Assembly (NCBI GenBank): GCA_052390035.1
Contig: JBQTHI010000051.1
Location: 1 to 37,091, forward strand
DNA length: 37,091 nucleotides
Reading direction: 5' to 3'
DNA from: JBQTHI01 sp052390035
Lineage (GTDB): Bacteria > Actinomycetota > Acidimicrobiia > Spongiisociales > ZC4RG35
Shown here: piece after piece, positions 25,590 to 34,064 of the stretch
Layout of the letters: every line of letters begins with the position of its first letter
How positions within the stretch are numbered: position 1 is the stretch's first letter
The notes under the pieces: model-generated
What the model was told of the DNA's origin: nothing
The model's input: only the letters and a program-made list of their open reading frames with translations
The model's database searches: none
Translations under genes and position numbers: made by a program

Positions 25590-25611
25590 GACCCGGAGGG
25601 CCATCCGGGTC
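25590..25611. terminator. GC hairpin between convergent glycosidase and MFS genes
   Basis: GACCCGGA and TCCGGGTC form a perfect 8-bp stem around a 6-base loop, between the stop of the glycosidase and the convergent end of the MFS gene. No T-run follows on either side, so intrinsic termination would be of the GC-rich actinobacterial style. The placement supports a shared terminator. Confidence 0.55.
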
Positions 25612-25619
25612 CTGACCAC

Positions 25620-26852
25620 TCAGGTTCGGCTTGAGGTGTCCTGTCCGACGGTGGCCGGCGGTGAGACCGGGGAGCGGAGGAGGACGCCCGCCAGCAACGC
25701 CGCCGCCATCGTCAAAGCCCCTCCCACTAGAAACACTCCCCTGACCCCGATGAACGCGGCGGCTCCACCGGCCAAAGCCATCGAGGTGACATTGGCGGCG
25801 GTGATCATCGTTCCGAGACTCGCACCCGCTCTTCCCAACAAGGCCGGCGGTGTCTCGGTCTGGACGATGGTTGACACTCCCGCCTGCGCGGGGGTAACGA
25901 ACAGTCCAACCAAGAACAGGAGACCCATCAAGTGCCAGACCGAGTTGGCTGCCGCCAAGGCCCCCACCACGATGCCCGCCCCACCGAGGCCGATCATGAC
26001 CATCGCCGAGGACCGCAATCTGGCGGCCATCGCCGTCACCAGTGCTCCGGCGATGACCATGGCGGACACCTGGGCGGCCTCGAGTGGGCCGAACCATGTC
26101 TCCGACAATGAAAGGTCTTCGACGACGAAAGGCACGAGCAGAACATTGACCGCCCCCAATCCGAGCATGACGACCGTTGCCGCGAGGAGGACCGCCAACA
26201 GCGGCCGGGAGGACCTCAGCAGCGCCAGACCCTGACGAAGTTGGGTCAGAAAGTGATGTTCCACCGCCTTACCCGGTGCCTCGCCGGTAAGGCTCAGCCG
26301 TGACATCAGGAAGGCCGAGAGGGCGAAGGTGACTCCGTCCACCACAAACACCGGAGCCACCGATCCCATCAATCCGGCGATGAGGCCGGCTGCCCCGGTG
26401 CCGACCACGCCCGCCACGATCTTCGCAGTCTGGCTCAGCGAGTTGGCCGCCAGCAGTTGGTCGGTTCCGACCATCTCGGGAACCATCGCCGTCTTCGCCG
26501 GTTCGTCAAAGATGCCGATGGCTGCCTGCACAAATGCCACGAAGTAGAGAAGCCACATGCGATCGGGCGAATCGACGAGCAGAAACCCCAGTACGAGCAG
26601 CGCCCGAAGCGAATCGGAGAGGACCGTGATCCTCTTTCGATTCCAACGATCCACATAGACCCCGGCGATCAGTCCGAACAGCAGACTGGGTAAAGCAATG
26701 GCGATGGCGGTGCCGGCGACGGCGGCGGTCGAACCGGTTAGCCGCTGGGCCGTGAGCAACAGCGCCAGGTTGGTGAGCGCATCGCCGAAGGCGGATATGG
26801 TCTGACCGCTCCAATACAAGCGGTAATCGCCGACGCGGAGCAACCCTCTCAT
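25620..26852 (-). CDS. MFS exporter (EntS/MFS_3 type)
   Basis: A 410-residue, about 12-helix transporter. It begins RVGDYRLYWSGQTISAFGDALTNLALLL, has the loop 2-3 signature GLIAGVYVDRWNRKRI and the FDEPAKTAMVPEMV block, all typical of the EntS-like major facilitator group that exports siderophores, macrolides or other drugs. Its ATG overlaps the stop of the winged-helix regulator gene as ATGA (26849-26852), so the pair forms one message and the regulator probably controls the exporter in response to the exported compound. The substrate is unknown. Confidence 0.88.
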   Translation of the reverse strand: MRGLLRVGDYRLYWSGQTISAFGDALTNLALLLTAQRLTGSTAAVAGTAIAIALPSLLFGLIAGVYVDRWNRKRITVLSDSLRALLVLGFLLVDSPDRMWLLYFVAFVQAAIGIFDEPAKTAMVPEMVGTDQLLAANSLSQTAKIVAGVVGTGAAGLIAGLMGSVAPVFVVDGVTFALSAFLMSRLSLTGEAPGKAVEHHFLTQLRQGLALLRSSRPLLAVLLAATVVMLGLGAVNVLLVPFVVEDLSLSETWFGPLEAAQVSAMVIAGALVTAMAARLRSSAMVMIGLGGAGIVVGALAAANSVWHLMGLLFLVGLFVTPAQAGVSTIVQTETPPALLGRAGASLGTMITAANVTSMALAGGAAAFIGVRGVFLVGGALTMAAALLAGVLLRSPVSPPATVGQDTSSRT

Positions 26853-27427
26853 GGCACCCGTCCGGGAATCGGGTAGAAGGTGAACACGAAGGCGTACGAG
26901 GACCCGTCGTCGGCTTCGGCCGCCTCCATCCTCTCGATGAGTTCTTCCAGTTCCCGGACGAAGCCACCAGCGGCCTCTGGTGAGAGTCTGAGACGGGTCC
27001 GAGCCAGCGAGGTGGTGCGAGGTCTCGTCCGACGGTCCAGGCTGGCAACCTTGCTGACGAGAGCGCGGGACAGCTCGGTACGAGTGCCGTCGAGAAGGGT
27101 GGTCAGCACAGCTTCGACCTGTTCGCCGAATTCAGATGAGGCCAGTAGACGAGCCGAAGGCTGATACTTACGCGCCACCACCTGATAGAGACGCTCCGTG
27201 ATCGCCCCGACCTGGCGGCTAGAGGCAACCTGGATCAGGTTCTTGGCGGTTAGCTGATGAAGGTGGTGATACAGCCTCGTGCGGGGCACACCCATGTGCG
27301 CGGCGATGTCGGTGGCAGAGCGGGGCCGGTCGAGCGCCTCGACGATCTCGACCGAGGTGGGTTTGACCAACAACTTCAGCGTGTCGACATCGTCGATCTT
27401 GAAAACGTCCCTCACCCGAGCCATCAT
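26849..27427 (-). CDS. winged-helix (ArsR/PadR-like) transcriptional regulator
   Basis: A 192-residue regulator with an N-terminal winged helix: TLKLLVKPTSVEIVEALDRPRSATDIAAHMGVPRTRLYHHLHQLTAKNLIQ is the recognition region by similarity to ArsR-type proteins. A helical C-terminal half may bind ligand or dimerise. It is the first gene of a two-gene message with the MFS exporter. The inverted repeat ATATTCA-N7-TGAATAT about 14 bases upstream of its start is a good candidate autoregulatory operator. Two adjacent ATGs (27427 and 27424) can serve as start. No metal-binding Cys pair is evident. Confidence 0.85.
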   Translation of the reverse strand: MMARVRDVFKIDDVDTLKLLVKPTSVEIVEALDRPRSATDIAAHMGVPRTRLYHHLHQLTAKNLIQVASSRQVGAITERLYQVVARKYQPSARLLASSEFGEQVEAVLTTLLDGTRTELSRALVSKVASLDRRTRPRTTSLARTRLRLSPEAAGGFVRELEELIERMEAAEADDGSSYAFVFTFYPIPGRVP

Positions 27428-27440
27428 TCAATCCACATCG

Positions 27441-27461
27441 ATATTCAATACTAATGAATAT
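27441..27461. promoter_or_regulatory. AT-rich inverted repeat before the regulator/MFS operon
   Basis: ATATTCA and TGAATAT are perfect 7-base arms separated by seven bases. On the leftward strand the spacer contributes to a TAGTAT -10-like box. The site stands out as AT-rich in GC-rich DNA and lies between divergent regulator and kinase genes. Binding by the winged-helix regulator is inferred. Confidence 0.6.
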
Positions 27462-27591
27462 ATCGGGTTCATGAACGATGAGCACCTCTGGTGGAGGAAG
27501 CGCGCCGCTTTGTCGCTACGAAGAGGACTAGTCAGTTCGTGCGGGCGGCAACCATCCTCCCGAGTTTTGGGGAAGATTCCGATGAGGGCAT

Positions 27592-28962
27592 GTGGCCGCT
27601 GTAACCGAAGATCCTTGCGACCGGCCGCGACGGGATGGCCCCATGCTGGCCACCTTTGTCGTCGTCGTGCTGCTGATTGGATCGGCGTCGGCCATCTTCG
27701 TCGGTGCTTATAACGGTCAGCGGCTGGCGGGCCTCGCCACCCGGGTTCAGCAGATCGAGAGGGCGCTGGCCTCCGCCGAACTGACGCGGCTATATCTCGC
27801 CCAGGCCGCCTACCTCGCCTCCGAGAGACGCTCGGGCATCACTTTTCGCCGGACCCTCGACGCGGCCAACCAGTCCTTGGTGGCCGCCGAAGCAGAGCTG
27901 CGCGCTTACGTGGCTCTCTCGCCGGCCCCGGATCAGATCGTCCTCGGGCCCCTCGCCGCCTTCGAAGCGAAATCGTCGTCGGCGATCGAGACCCTTCGAG
28001 CAGGAAACACCAACCTAGCGACGAGCATCATCCTCAGCGATCTTCAGCCTGTCTACAACGATCTCGAGAGGGCGCTGGTCGACGTCCAACGAGCGGAGGC
28101 AGCCGAGATCAACCAGACGTCATCGAACCTCGGCCGGGTTTCCGACGTCGTCGGGTTCCTGCTCGCATTCGCTCTACCCGTAGCGGGCATGACTGCCTAT
28201 CGATGGGTGACGAACCGTCAGCGGCGCCAAGCCGAGCTCTCTCTCCGCATCAAGTCGGAGATGGCCATCAGCAAGTCGAAAGACGAATTCATCGCCAACG
28301 TCTCGCATGAGCTGAGAACGCCTCTCACCGGCATTATCGGCTTCGCCCAAATCCTCGATCAGTCGAATCTCGAACCCGAGCATGGCGAGGTTGTGCGCCT
28401 AATCGTCGACCAGTCGGCCGACCTGAGCAGGATGGTGGACGACCTTTTGACAGCAGCCAGGGCCGATGCCGACGCACTCAGTATCAGCCCTCGAGTGGTT
28501 TCCATCAAGTCCGAGGTCGCGGAGGTGGTCCGATTTGTGGAACTGATGCGGACCGAGGTCGAGGTGGACTGCCAGGAGGCGAAGGTCATGATCGACCCCG
28601 AGCGATACCGTCAAGTCCTTCGCAACCTGCTGGTGAACGCCCACAAGCACGGCGGGTCGCGCATCAAGGTCAGCGGCGTTGCCAAGGAAGACACCTATGT
28701 CTGCACCGTCATCGATGACGGCCCCGGTGTGCCAGCCCACGTGGAAGGGCGGCTGTTCAGTCGGTTTGTCCATACCGGTGAAACCCCGGTGATCATGGGA
28801 TCGGTTGGGCTCGGGCTGGCGATCGTCCAGGAACTGTGCCGGCTCATGCGATGTGAGGTGTCCTACCGCCGGGTACGCGGGGAAACGTGGTTCTCGGTCA
28901 CGATCCCACTGGCGGTTGACGCCGTGCACGATCGGCGCGATGTGATGGCGGCTTCGGCATGA
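27592..28962 (+). CDS. orphan sensor histidine kinase
   Basis: A 456-residue membrane kinase. One helix lies near residues 18-38, then an extracytoplasmic helical sensor of about 145 residues, then a second helix near 185-205. The dimerisation domain has the phosphorylated His in FIANVSHELRTPLTGIIG (His239). The ATPase domain has N box RQVLRNLLVNAHKHG, G1 DDGPGVP and G2 GSVGLGLAI. GTG 27592 is a likely start; ATG 27643, directly before the first helix, is an alternative. No response regulator gene lies nearby, so its partner is elsewhere. Its stop overlaps the start of the Ig-like membrane protein (ATGA), suggesting a functional pair. Confidence 0.86.
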   Translation: MAAVTEDPCDRPRRDGPMLATFVVVVLLIGSASAIFVGAYNGQRLAGLATRVQQIERALASAELTRLYLAQAAYLASERRSGITFRRTLDAANQSLVAAEAELRAYVALSPAPDQIVLGPLAAFEAKSSSAIETLRAGNTNLATSIILSDLQPVYNDLERALVDVQRAEAAEINQTSSNLGRVSDVVGFLLAFALPVAGMTAYRWVTNRQRRQAELSLRIKSEMAISKSKDEFIANVSHELRTPLTGIIGFAQILDQSNLEPEHGEVVRLIVDQSADLSRMVDDLLTAARADADALSISPRVVSIKSEVAEVVRFVELMRTEVEVDCQEAKVMIDPERYRQVLRNLLVNAHKHGGSRIKVSGVAKEDTYVCTVIDDGPGVPAHVEGRLFSRFVHTGETPVIMGSVGLGLAIVQELCRLMRCEVSYRRVRGETWFSVTIPLAVDAVHDRRDVMAASA

Positions 28963-29852
28963 GACGCCTGGCGGGCCTATTCGTGTGTGCCGCGGTCCTC
29001 TTGTCGGTGGCCGTGCCTGCTCTCGGTGCCGACGCCGCCCTCGTCGCCGTCGACGATCAGGTGACCACAGATGGAAAGACAATCCACATCTACGTCTTGG
29101 CAAATGACTCGGGCGCCATTGACCCTGCCACACTCACCATCGTCACCGTTCCATCAATGGGATCAGCCGTCGTCGTTGCCAACGGTGCGCCCAGAGTGAA
29201 ATACACCACAGCGGAAGGGGCCGCCGGCGTGGATTCCTTCCAGTACGAGATATGCGACACCGCTGGTGGCTGTGCCAGTGCAACGGTCACCATCAATGTC
29301 GGGAGCGCCACCTCCACCACCACAACCGCAGCGCCGGAGACCACGACGACCACTGTTCCACCCGCACCGAGCATCAATGAGGCGATGCCCGCTCCAGCAG
29401 ACTCAACTGACACTCCGCCAAGCCCGATCACGACCATCGAGACTGCCGTCGTCCAACCTTTGGTTGAAGGGTTGACCTCACCGATCCTGCTGGCGGCGCC
29501 CGCCCCGTCCATCGTGCCAGTGGTGCCACCGATAGCCGATCTTTCGCTCCGGTTGGACCTGCTGGCCGAAATGGCGTTCGCCGCCCCCACTACCTACGCC
29601 TCTGGCACGACCATTGGTGAGCCGGTCGGTGTCCCGATGGTCGCCAACCTCCTGTTTCTCGGTCGGTCGGGCGGTGAGACCCTCCGACTCGTCGCCATCC
29701 CCGCGGTCCTCGTTTCCGGTGTGGTCGGTTTTCTGCTGACGGGATTTCCCCAGCACATGATGGGAGCGGTTCTCGGCCTTCTGGTTGGCCGGCGAGGTTC
29801 AGGAGTAGGTAGGGTGCGGCGCCGTGAAATACCTAGTCGACCCGCGGGTTGA
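28959..29852 (+). CDS. secreted, membrane-anchored protein with Ig-like domain and Thr/Pro linker
   Basis: A 297-residue protein. The signal peptide is RRLAGLFVCAAVLLSVAVPALGADA (cleavage near 24-26, no lipobox). An Ig-like/cadherin-like domain of the type that begins AVDDQVTT...VLANDSG and ends GVDSFQYEICDTAGG...ATVTINV spans about 30-118. Then come a Thr/Pro-rich stretch (TTTTAAPETTTTTVPP) and a long Ala/Pro-rich region. A hydrophobic segment near the C-terminus (RLVAIPAVLVSGVVGFLLTGF) is followed by a short tail. It starts inside the kinase stop (ATGA). It could be a surface partner that presents a signal to the kinase; that role is inferred. The 3' end overlaps the DUF1801 gene by 29 bases. 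Confidence 0.8.
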   Translation: MRRLAGLFVCAAVLLSVAVPALGADAALVAVDDQVTTDGKTIHIYVLANDSGAIDPATLTIVTVPSMGSAVVVANGAPRVKYTTAEGAAGVDSFQYEICDTAGGCASATVTINVGSATSTTTTAAPETTTTTVPPAPSINEAMPAPADSTDTPPSPITTIETAVVQPLVEGLTSPILLAAPAPSIVPVVPPIADLSLRLDLLAEMAFAAPTTYASGTTIGEPVGVPMVANLLFLGRSGGETLRLVAIPAVLVSGVVGFLLTGFPQHMMGAVLGLLVGRRGSGVGRVRRREIPSRPAG

Positions 29853-30225
29853 CACCTACATCGATGCCCTGCCTGAGTGGCAGCAGGCCATTTGCCGCCA
29901 GGTCCGCGACCTGATCCACGCCACCGACCCCGAGGTAACCGAGACGATCAAGTTCACCAATCGGCCGTACTTCGTCTTGAACGGGAATGTCTGCGCTCTG
30001 TTGGCGGCCAAGACCCACGTCAACATCTTTCTCTACGATGGCGCCATCGTCCCCGATCCCGAGGGGATCATTACTGGCGGCCACCACAATCAGACGGCCA
30101 GAACAATCGCCGTCCGACAAGGCGAAACCCTCAACAAGGCCGCCCTCACCGAAATGTTCAGGCAGATAATCGCCAACAACCGAGCCGGCGGCTGGCGAAG
30201 AATCAAACGGGCGGGAGCGGGTTAG
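29824..30225 (+). CDS. DUF1801 (YdhG-like) domain protein
   Basis: A 133-residue cytoplasmic protein. It matches the DUF1801 pattern: WQQAICRQVRDLIHATDPEVTETIKFTNRPYFVLNGNVCALLAAKTHVNIFLYDG, then a basic C-terminus. Family members are small iron/frataxin-like or uncharacterised proteins, so no reaction can be assigned. Its GTG start (29824) lies within the last codons of the Ig-like gene in another frame. A strong hairpin terminator follows about 40 bases after the stop. Confidence 0.8.
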   Translation: MKYLVDPRVDTYIDALPEWQQAICRQVRDLIHATDPEVTETIKFTNRPYFVLNGNVCALLAAKTHVNIFLYDGAIVPDPEGIITGGHHNQTARTIAVRQGETLNKAALTEMFRQIIANNRAGGWRRIKRAGAG

Positions 30226-30263
30226 AGCCGCTCCGGCCAGGCGCGTACGAGGTTCCTGCGTAA

Positions 30264-30288
30264 AAAAACGTCGCTATGCGACGTTTTT
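30264..30288. terminator. bidirectional Rho-independent terminator
   Basis: AAAAACGTCGC and GCGACGTTTTT form a perfect 11-bp stem around a 3-base loop, with A-tract and T-tract on the two sides. It ends the rightward kinase/Ig/DUF1801 unit and also the leftward transcript of the TPR-like gene. It is one of the few classic intrinsic terminators in the window. Confidence 0.92.
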
Positions 30289-30309
30289 CTACGCCGAAAA
30301 CCGGGGCTC

Positions 30310-30810
30310 TTATTCGAGCTGGTGCTCGGCCTCCGGTTCCCGAGGGGTCAGTTTCTCCCGCCGGATGGTGCGAACGCAGGCGTTCCAACGCAGGATGGCA
30401 TCGTCGTTCCCCGACGGGCGCAGCTCGGAGGCCTTCTCAAACCAGGTGAGGGCCCGCCGCAGGCCGTCGTACGCGAAGACCCGGGCGTGTCCCCGCTCCA
30501 GATATGCCCGCCCCTCCCGTTCGGCCACGATCCCGGCGTAGTAGTTGCGATCGTAGAGATCGGTGAGCTGCTCCAGGTAGCTCTTGGCGCGGGCCGGACC
30601 GCCGGCTGCCCCTCCGCCGAACTGATCGGTGATGGCCAGGGTCAACACCACCAGCGCCCGCTGATGACCGGGCTCGACCTCGAGCACGTCGAGGCAGATG
30701 CTCTCCGCCTGCTGGGGCTGGTTGAGAAGCCGGTAATGCTCTGCCCGGGCTATCGCCGCCTCGACTCCGTCCCTGCCGATGGGTTTCAGCTCGAATTCCT
30801 CAACGGACAT
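30310..30810 (-). CDS. small TPR-like helical protein
   Basis: A 166-residue protein with helix-turn-helix repeats of TPR character: AAIARAEHYRLLNQPQQAESICLDVLEVEPGHQRALVVL and GLRRALTWFEKASELRPSGND. Such repeats mediate protein-protein contacts; no partner can be named. The ATG at 30810 has GAGGAAG upstream. It follows frdD by 21 bases in the same direction, so it may be the distal gene of the fumarate reductase operon and assist assembly or regulation (inference). It ends 21 bases before the bidirectional terminator. Confidence 0.75.
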   Translation of the reverse strand: MSVEEFELKPIGRDGVEAAIARAEHYRLLNQPQQAESICLDVLEVEPGHQRALVVLTLAITDQFGGGAAGGPARAKSYLEQLTDLYDRNYYAGIVAEREGRAYLERGHARVFAYDGLRRALTWFEKASELRPSGNDDAILRWNACVRTIRREKLTPREPEAEHQLE

Positions 30811-30831
30811 TGGCTTCCTCCGCTGGAAAGC

Positions 30832-31173
30832 CTACAGGCGGACGAACAACCACCCGGCTACAACGGTGCCCACTCCGGCCAGCCCGTAGAAGAGGCCCGC
30901 CCGCCGGCCGACAGCCCCAAGGCCCAGGTCGACCAGGGCATAGCGGAAGCGGTGAGCCCAATGGAAGAGCGAAAGTGACACCACCACGAACAGCACCAGC
31001 CGGGACAAGGGATGTCGGATCGCACCGAGCAGGCCCGCCTCCGACAGCCACCCGACGGGGATCGCCACCCCGGTCAGCACGATCATCACCGGCATCAGCA
31101 TGGCCGATACCACCCCCCCGGCCGCGAACAACAGCCAGAAGAAGGGGTCTGACGCCCGCCGATCGCCCGTCAT
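30832..31173 (-). CDS. frdD: fumarate reductase membrane subunit D
   Basis: A 113-residue membrane anchor with three hydrophobic helices: WLLFAAGGVVSAMLMPVMIVLTGV, HPLSRLVLFVVVSLSLFHWAHRF and GLFYGLAGVGTVVAGWLF. A His-containing helix (LFHWAHRFRY) is typical of FrdD. The long open frame here runs further upstream, but the ATG at 31173 overlaps the FrdC stop (31170-31172) as ATGA, fixing the start. It anchors FrdAB to the membrane with FrdC and contributes to the quinol site. Confidence 0.88.
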   Translation of the reverse strand: MTGDRRASDPFFWLLFAAGGVVSAMLMPVMIVLTGVAIPVGWLSEAGLLGAIRHPLSRLVLFVVVSLSLFHWAHRFRYALVDLGLGAVGRRAGLFYGLAGVGTVVAGWLFVRL

Positions 31174-31550
31174 CTCAACACCAGCCAGGCCACCACTCCC
31201 GAGATGGCCGCCCAGGCCAGGTAGTTGGAGGCGGCGATCAACCGAGGACTCACCTGCTCGTCGCCCCGACGGACCACCAGGATCTTGGGGGTGAGGGCGA
31301 TCCAGGTGATGGTGTGGTAGAGCACCAACGCCAAAACCACCAGGTGCAGGACAATGCTGGCCGGCGACCGCAGCGCCTCGAAGAAGCGGCCGAAGGAGTC
31401 CTGTCGGGCGGCCTTGGCGACGAGTACCAGGAGGAAGGTCGCATAGGCGGCGACGGCCAGGCTGGTCAGCTCCCGCACCATGAAAGAGAAGTAGGTCGCC
31501 TTGCGCACCCACCAATTGCGGGGCAGCCGGCGGAGGTACTCCCGGGTCAC
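31170..31550 (-). CDS. frdC: fumarate reductase membrane subunit C
   Basis: A 126-residue, three-helix membrane anchor: YFSFMVRELTSLAVAAYATFLLVLV, IVLHLVVLALVLYHTITWIALTP and AISGVVAWLVLR. The FSFMVRELTS opening and LYHTITWI block match FrdC. The GTG at 31550 overlaps the FrdB stop as GTGA, which is preferred to an upstream start at 31595 that would overlap FrdB by 49 bases. With FrdD it forms the membrane half of the quinol:fumarate reductase. Confidence 0.88.
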   Translation of the reverse strand: MTREYLRRLPRNWWVRKATYFSFMVRELTSLAVAAYATFLLVLVAKAARQDSFGRFFEALRSPASIVLHLVVLALVLYHTITWIALTPKILVVRRGDEQVSPRLIAASNYLAWAAISGVVAWLVLR

Positions 31551-32320
31551 CGGCGCCGACCCCCAACCCGCGGAAGCAGTACCGATATCGCCCAATCGGT
31601 GGCATACGAGAGCTTGGCCATCTGGATGGCGCCGGCCGGATCGACGTCCTTCGGACAGACCCGGGTGCAGTCACCCACATACGTGCACTCCCAGATGGCG
31701 TGATGGCTCATCACGGTCTCGGCCCGCTGGCCTTTCCCCCCATCCCGGGAGTCGAGGTTGTAGCGCTGGGCGAGGGCGAGAGCGGCCGGACCGGTGAAAC
31801 TGGGGTCGAGTCCGTAGACCGGGCAAGCGGCGTAGCACAGTCCGCAGTTGATGCACATGCTGAAGCGCTTGTAGCGGGCGAGTTCCCCCGGGGTCTGCAG
31901 GTATTCCCCCTCCTCCAGCGGCTTGATCTCGTCCGGCATCAGCCACGGCTTGACCGTCGTCAGCTTCCCCATGAAGTCGTCGATGTTGTTGACCAGGTCC
32001 CGGATCACCGGGAAGTTGGCGAGCGGCTCGACCCGGACCTGACCCGGGTGATATTCGCGGAGGAAGGTCTCACAGGTCAGGCGGGGGGTGCCATTGACCA
32101 TCATCCCGCAACTCCCGCACACCCCCATCCGGCACGACCAGCGAAAGCTTAGGGTCGGATCGACCTCGTCCTTGACGTAGTTCAAGGCATCGAGGACCAC
32201 CCAGTCGGAGTGGTAGGGAGTGTCGTACACCTGGAAGCGAGGCTGGTCCTCGATCTCCGGTCGATACCGGAACACTTCGAGGGAGACCCGGTCGGTTGGT
32301 TCTGGCTCAGCCGGTTCCAT
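31547..32320 (-). CDS. frdB: fumarate reductase iron-sulfur subunit B
   Basis: A 257-residue electron-transfer subunit. The [2Fe-2S] ligands are in SCRMGVCGSCGMMVNG and a later RLTC. The cluster-binding C-terminal part has CINCGLCYAACPV and CTYVGDCTRVCPKDVDP, for the [4Fe-4S] and [3Fe-4S] centres. ATG 32320 (MEPAEPEP) is used; it overlaps the end of frdA by 14 bases. An in-frame upstream start would overlap far more. The subunit passes electrons between the FrdCD quinol site and the flavin of FrdA. Confidence 0.92.
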   Translation of the reverse strand: MEPAEPEPTDRVSLEVFRYRPEIEDQPRFQVYDTPYHSDWVVLDALNYVKDEVDPTLSFRWSCRMGVCGSCGMMVNGTPRLTCETFLREYHPGQVRVEPLANFPVIRDLVNNIDDFMGKLTTVKPWLMPDEIKPLEEGEYLQTPGELARYKRFSMCINCGLCYAACPVYGLDPSFTGPAALALAQRYNLDSRDGGKGQRAETVMSHHAIWECTYVGDCTRVCPKDVDPAGAIQMAKLSYATDWAISVLLPRVGGRRR

Positions 32321-34064
32321 AGGCCCGTTTCCCCGGTGGCCAGCGGGTGACCACCACGTCGAGATAGGCGATCTTGGGTTCACCGTCGCTCCGGTACGCG
32401 AGTGAGTGCTTGAGGAACTGCAGGTCGTCGCGGGCCGGATGGTCGGTCCGCTGGTGGGAGCCTCGAGACTCGGTCCGGGCCAGGGCGCTATGGGCCACTG
32501 TCTCCCCCACCTCCAGCATGCATTCGAGCTCGAGGGCGGCGGTCAACTCGGTGTTGAAGGTCCGGCTCGAGTCCGACAGCCGCACCTCGACGAAGCGCTG
32601 CCTCAACTCTTGGATCTTGGCGCAGGTGCGGGTGAGGCCGGCCGCGTCGCGGAAGATCCCCGCCCCCTCCTCCAGGCATTGGTTGAGCTCTGACCGCAGC
32701 CCCGCCACCCGCTCGCCTCCCCCGTGGCGGTCGAGCATTCCAACGATGCGCCGGCGCTCGTCGGCCGCTCGGGCCAGCAGGGCCTTGGTCGTAGCCTCAG
32801 GTTGCTCGGCTACAAACCTCGCCGCCGCCCGAGCTGCCCGCCGCCCGAACACCAGGATCTCGGTCAACGAGTTGGACCCGAGCCGGTTGGCCCCGTTGAC
32901 GCTGACACAGGCGCACTCTCCGGCTGCATATAGCCCCGGCAAGGGCGTGGCGCCGTCGATGTCGGTGTGGATGCCCCCCATCATGTAGTGCACGACAGTG
33001 CGGACCGGGATCGGCTCGTCGACCGGGTCGATGCCGACGTATCGGACTGCCAACTCGCGGACCATCGGGATCCGCCGGTCGATCAGCTTCTCCCCCAGGT
33101 GGCGGATGTCGAGGAACACAAAATCCCCGTGGGGGCCGGCGATGGTGCGACCCTTCTCCCGCTCGTGAACGAAAGCCTGCGAGAGGCGGTCGCGGGGCCC
33201 GAGCTCCATCGTGCGCTTCTGAGGGTGGCGAGGGTCGGTCAGCGGGAGGGGCTCCCCCAGCCCGTAGTCCTGGAGGTATCTATAGCCGTCCTTGTTGACC
33301 AAGATTCCTCCCTCCCCCCGGGCGGCCTCGGTGATAAGGATGCCGGTGCCGGGGAGACCGGTGGGGTGGTACTGCACGAACTCCATGTCCTTGAGCGGCA
33401 CCCCGGCCCGATAGGCAAGCGCCATCCCGTCGCCCGTCTTGATGTTGCCGTTGGTGGTGAAGGGGTAGATCCGGCCGGCGCCGCCCGTGCAGATGATCAC
33501 CGCTCGCGCCCCGATCGGGTGGAGCTGGCCGGTGCGCATCTCGATGGCGGTGACCCCCTGGCAACGACCGTCAGCAACCACCAGGCTGGTGGCGAACCAC
33601 TCGTCGTAGCGGGTAATCGAAGAGTGCTTGAGCGAGGTTTGGAAGAGGGCGTGGAGCAGGTGGAATCCGGTCTTGTCGGCGGCGTACCAGGTGCGCTCGA
33701 TGTTCATCCCTCCAAAGGGCCTCACCGCCACCTGACCGCCCGGTTCCCGGCTCCAGGGGCACCCCCAGTGCTCGAGCTGAATTAGCTCCCGAGGAGCCTC
33801 CTCGACCAGCACCTCGACCGCATCCTGGTCGGCCAGCCAATCGGAGCCGGAGATGGTGTCGAAGGCATGTTGGTCGAACGAATCGTTGGGCTTGATGACG
33901 GCGGCGGCACCCCCCTCGGCCGATACGGTATGGCTCCGCATCGGGTAGACCTTGGAGATGATCGCCACCGTCAGTTCGAGGTGTTCTTCGGCGAGGGTGA
34001 TCGCCGCCCGGAGGCCCGCCCCTCCTCCCCCGACGATGAGGACGTCATGTACCGGTGTGTTCAA
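32307..34064 (-). CDS. frdA: fumarate reductase flavoprotein subunit A
   Basis: A subunit of about 585 residues with covalently bound FAD. The dinucleotide fold is VLIVGGGGAGLRAAI; the FAD-linking His is in RSHTVSAEGGAAAV (His45). Active-site blocks are ELGPRDRLSQAF, VHYMMGGIHTDIDG and GANRLGSNSLTE; the sequence closely follows the actinobacterial FrdA pattern through LEHWGCPWSREP and ESRGAHQRTD-like ESRGSHQRTDHP. The start is uncertain: TTG 34064 begins just before the FAD fold; TTG 34103 with GAGG upstream is an alternative; the open frame reaches 34217. It reduces fumarate to succinate, or runs in reverse. It leads frdABCD. Confidence 0.93.
   Translation of the reverse strand: MNTPVHDVLIVGGGGAGLRAAITLAEEHLELTVAIISKVYPMRSHTVSAEGGAAAVIKPNDSFDQHAFDTISGSDWLADQDAVEVLVEEAPRELIQLEHWGCPWSREPGGQVAVRPFGGMNIERTWYAADKTGFHLLHALFQTSLKHSSITRYDEWFATSLVVADGRCQGVTAIEMRTGQLHPIGARAVIICTGGAGRIYPFTTNGNIKTGDGMALAYRAGVPLKDMEFVQYHPTGLPGTGILITEAARGEGGILVNKDGYRYLQDYGLGEPLPLTDPRHPQKRTMELGPRDRLSQAFVHEREKGRTIAGPHGDFVFLDIRHLGEKLIDRRIPMVRELAVRYVGIDPVDEPIPVRTVVHYMMGGIHTDIDGATPLPGLYAAGECACVSVNGANRLGSNSLTEILVFGRRAARAAARFVAEQPEATTKALLARAADERRRIVGMLDRHGGGERVAGLRSELNQCLEEGAGIFRDAAGLTRTCAKIQELRQRFVEVRLSDSSRTFNTELTAALELECMLEVGETVAHSALARTESRGSHQRTDHPARDDLQFLKHSLAYRSDGEPKIAYLDVVVTRWPPGKRAYGTG

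Noticed and set aside
27467..27476. GTTCATGAAC as a fourth TetR operator
   Set aside because: The half-sites are in the opposite order (GTTCA then TGAAC, no gap), so it does not match the TGAAC-N4-GTTCA motif.
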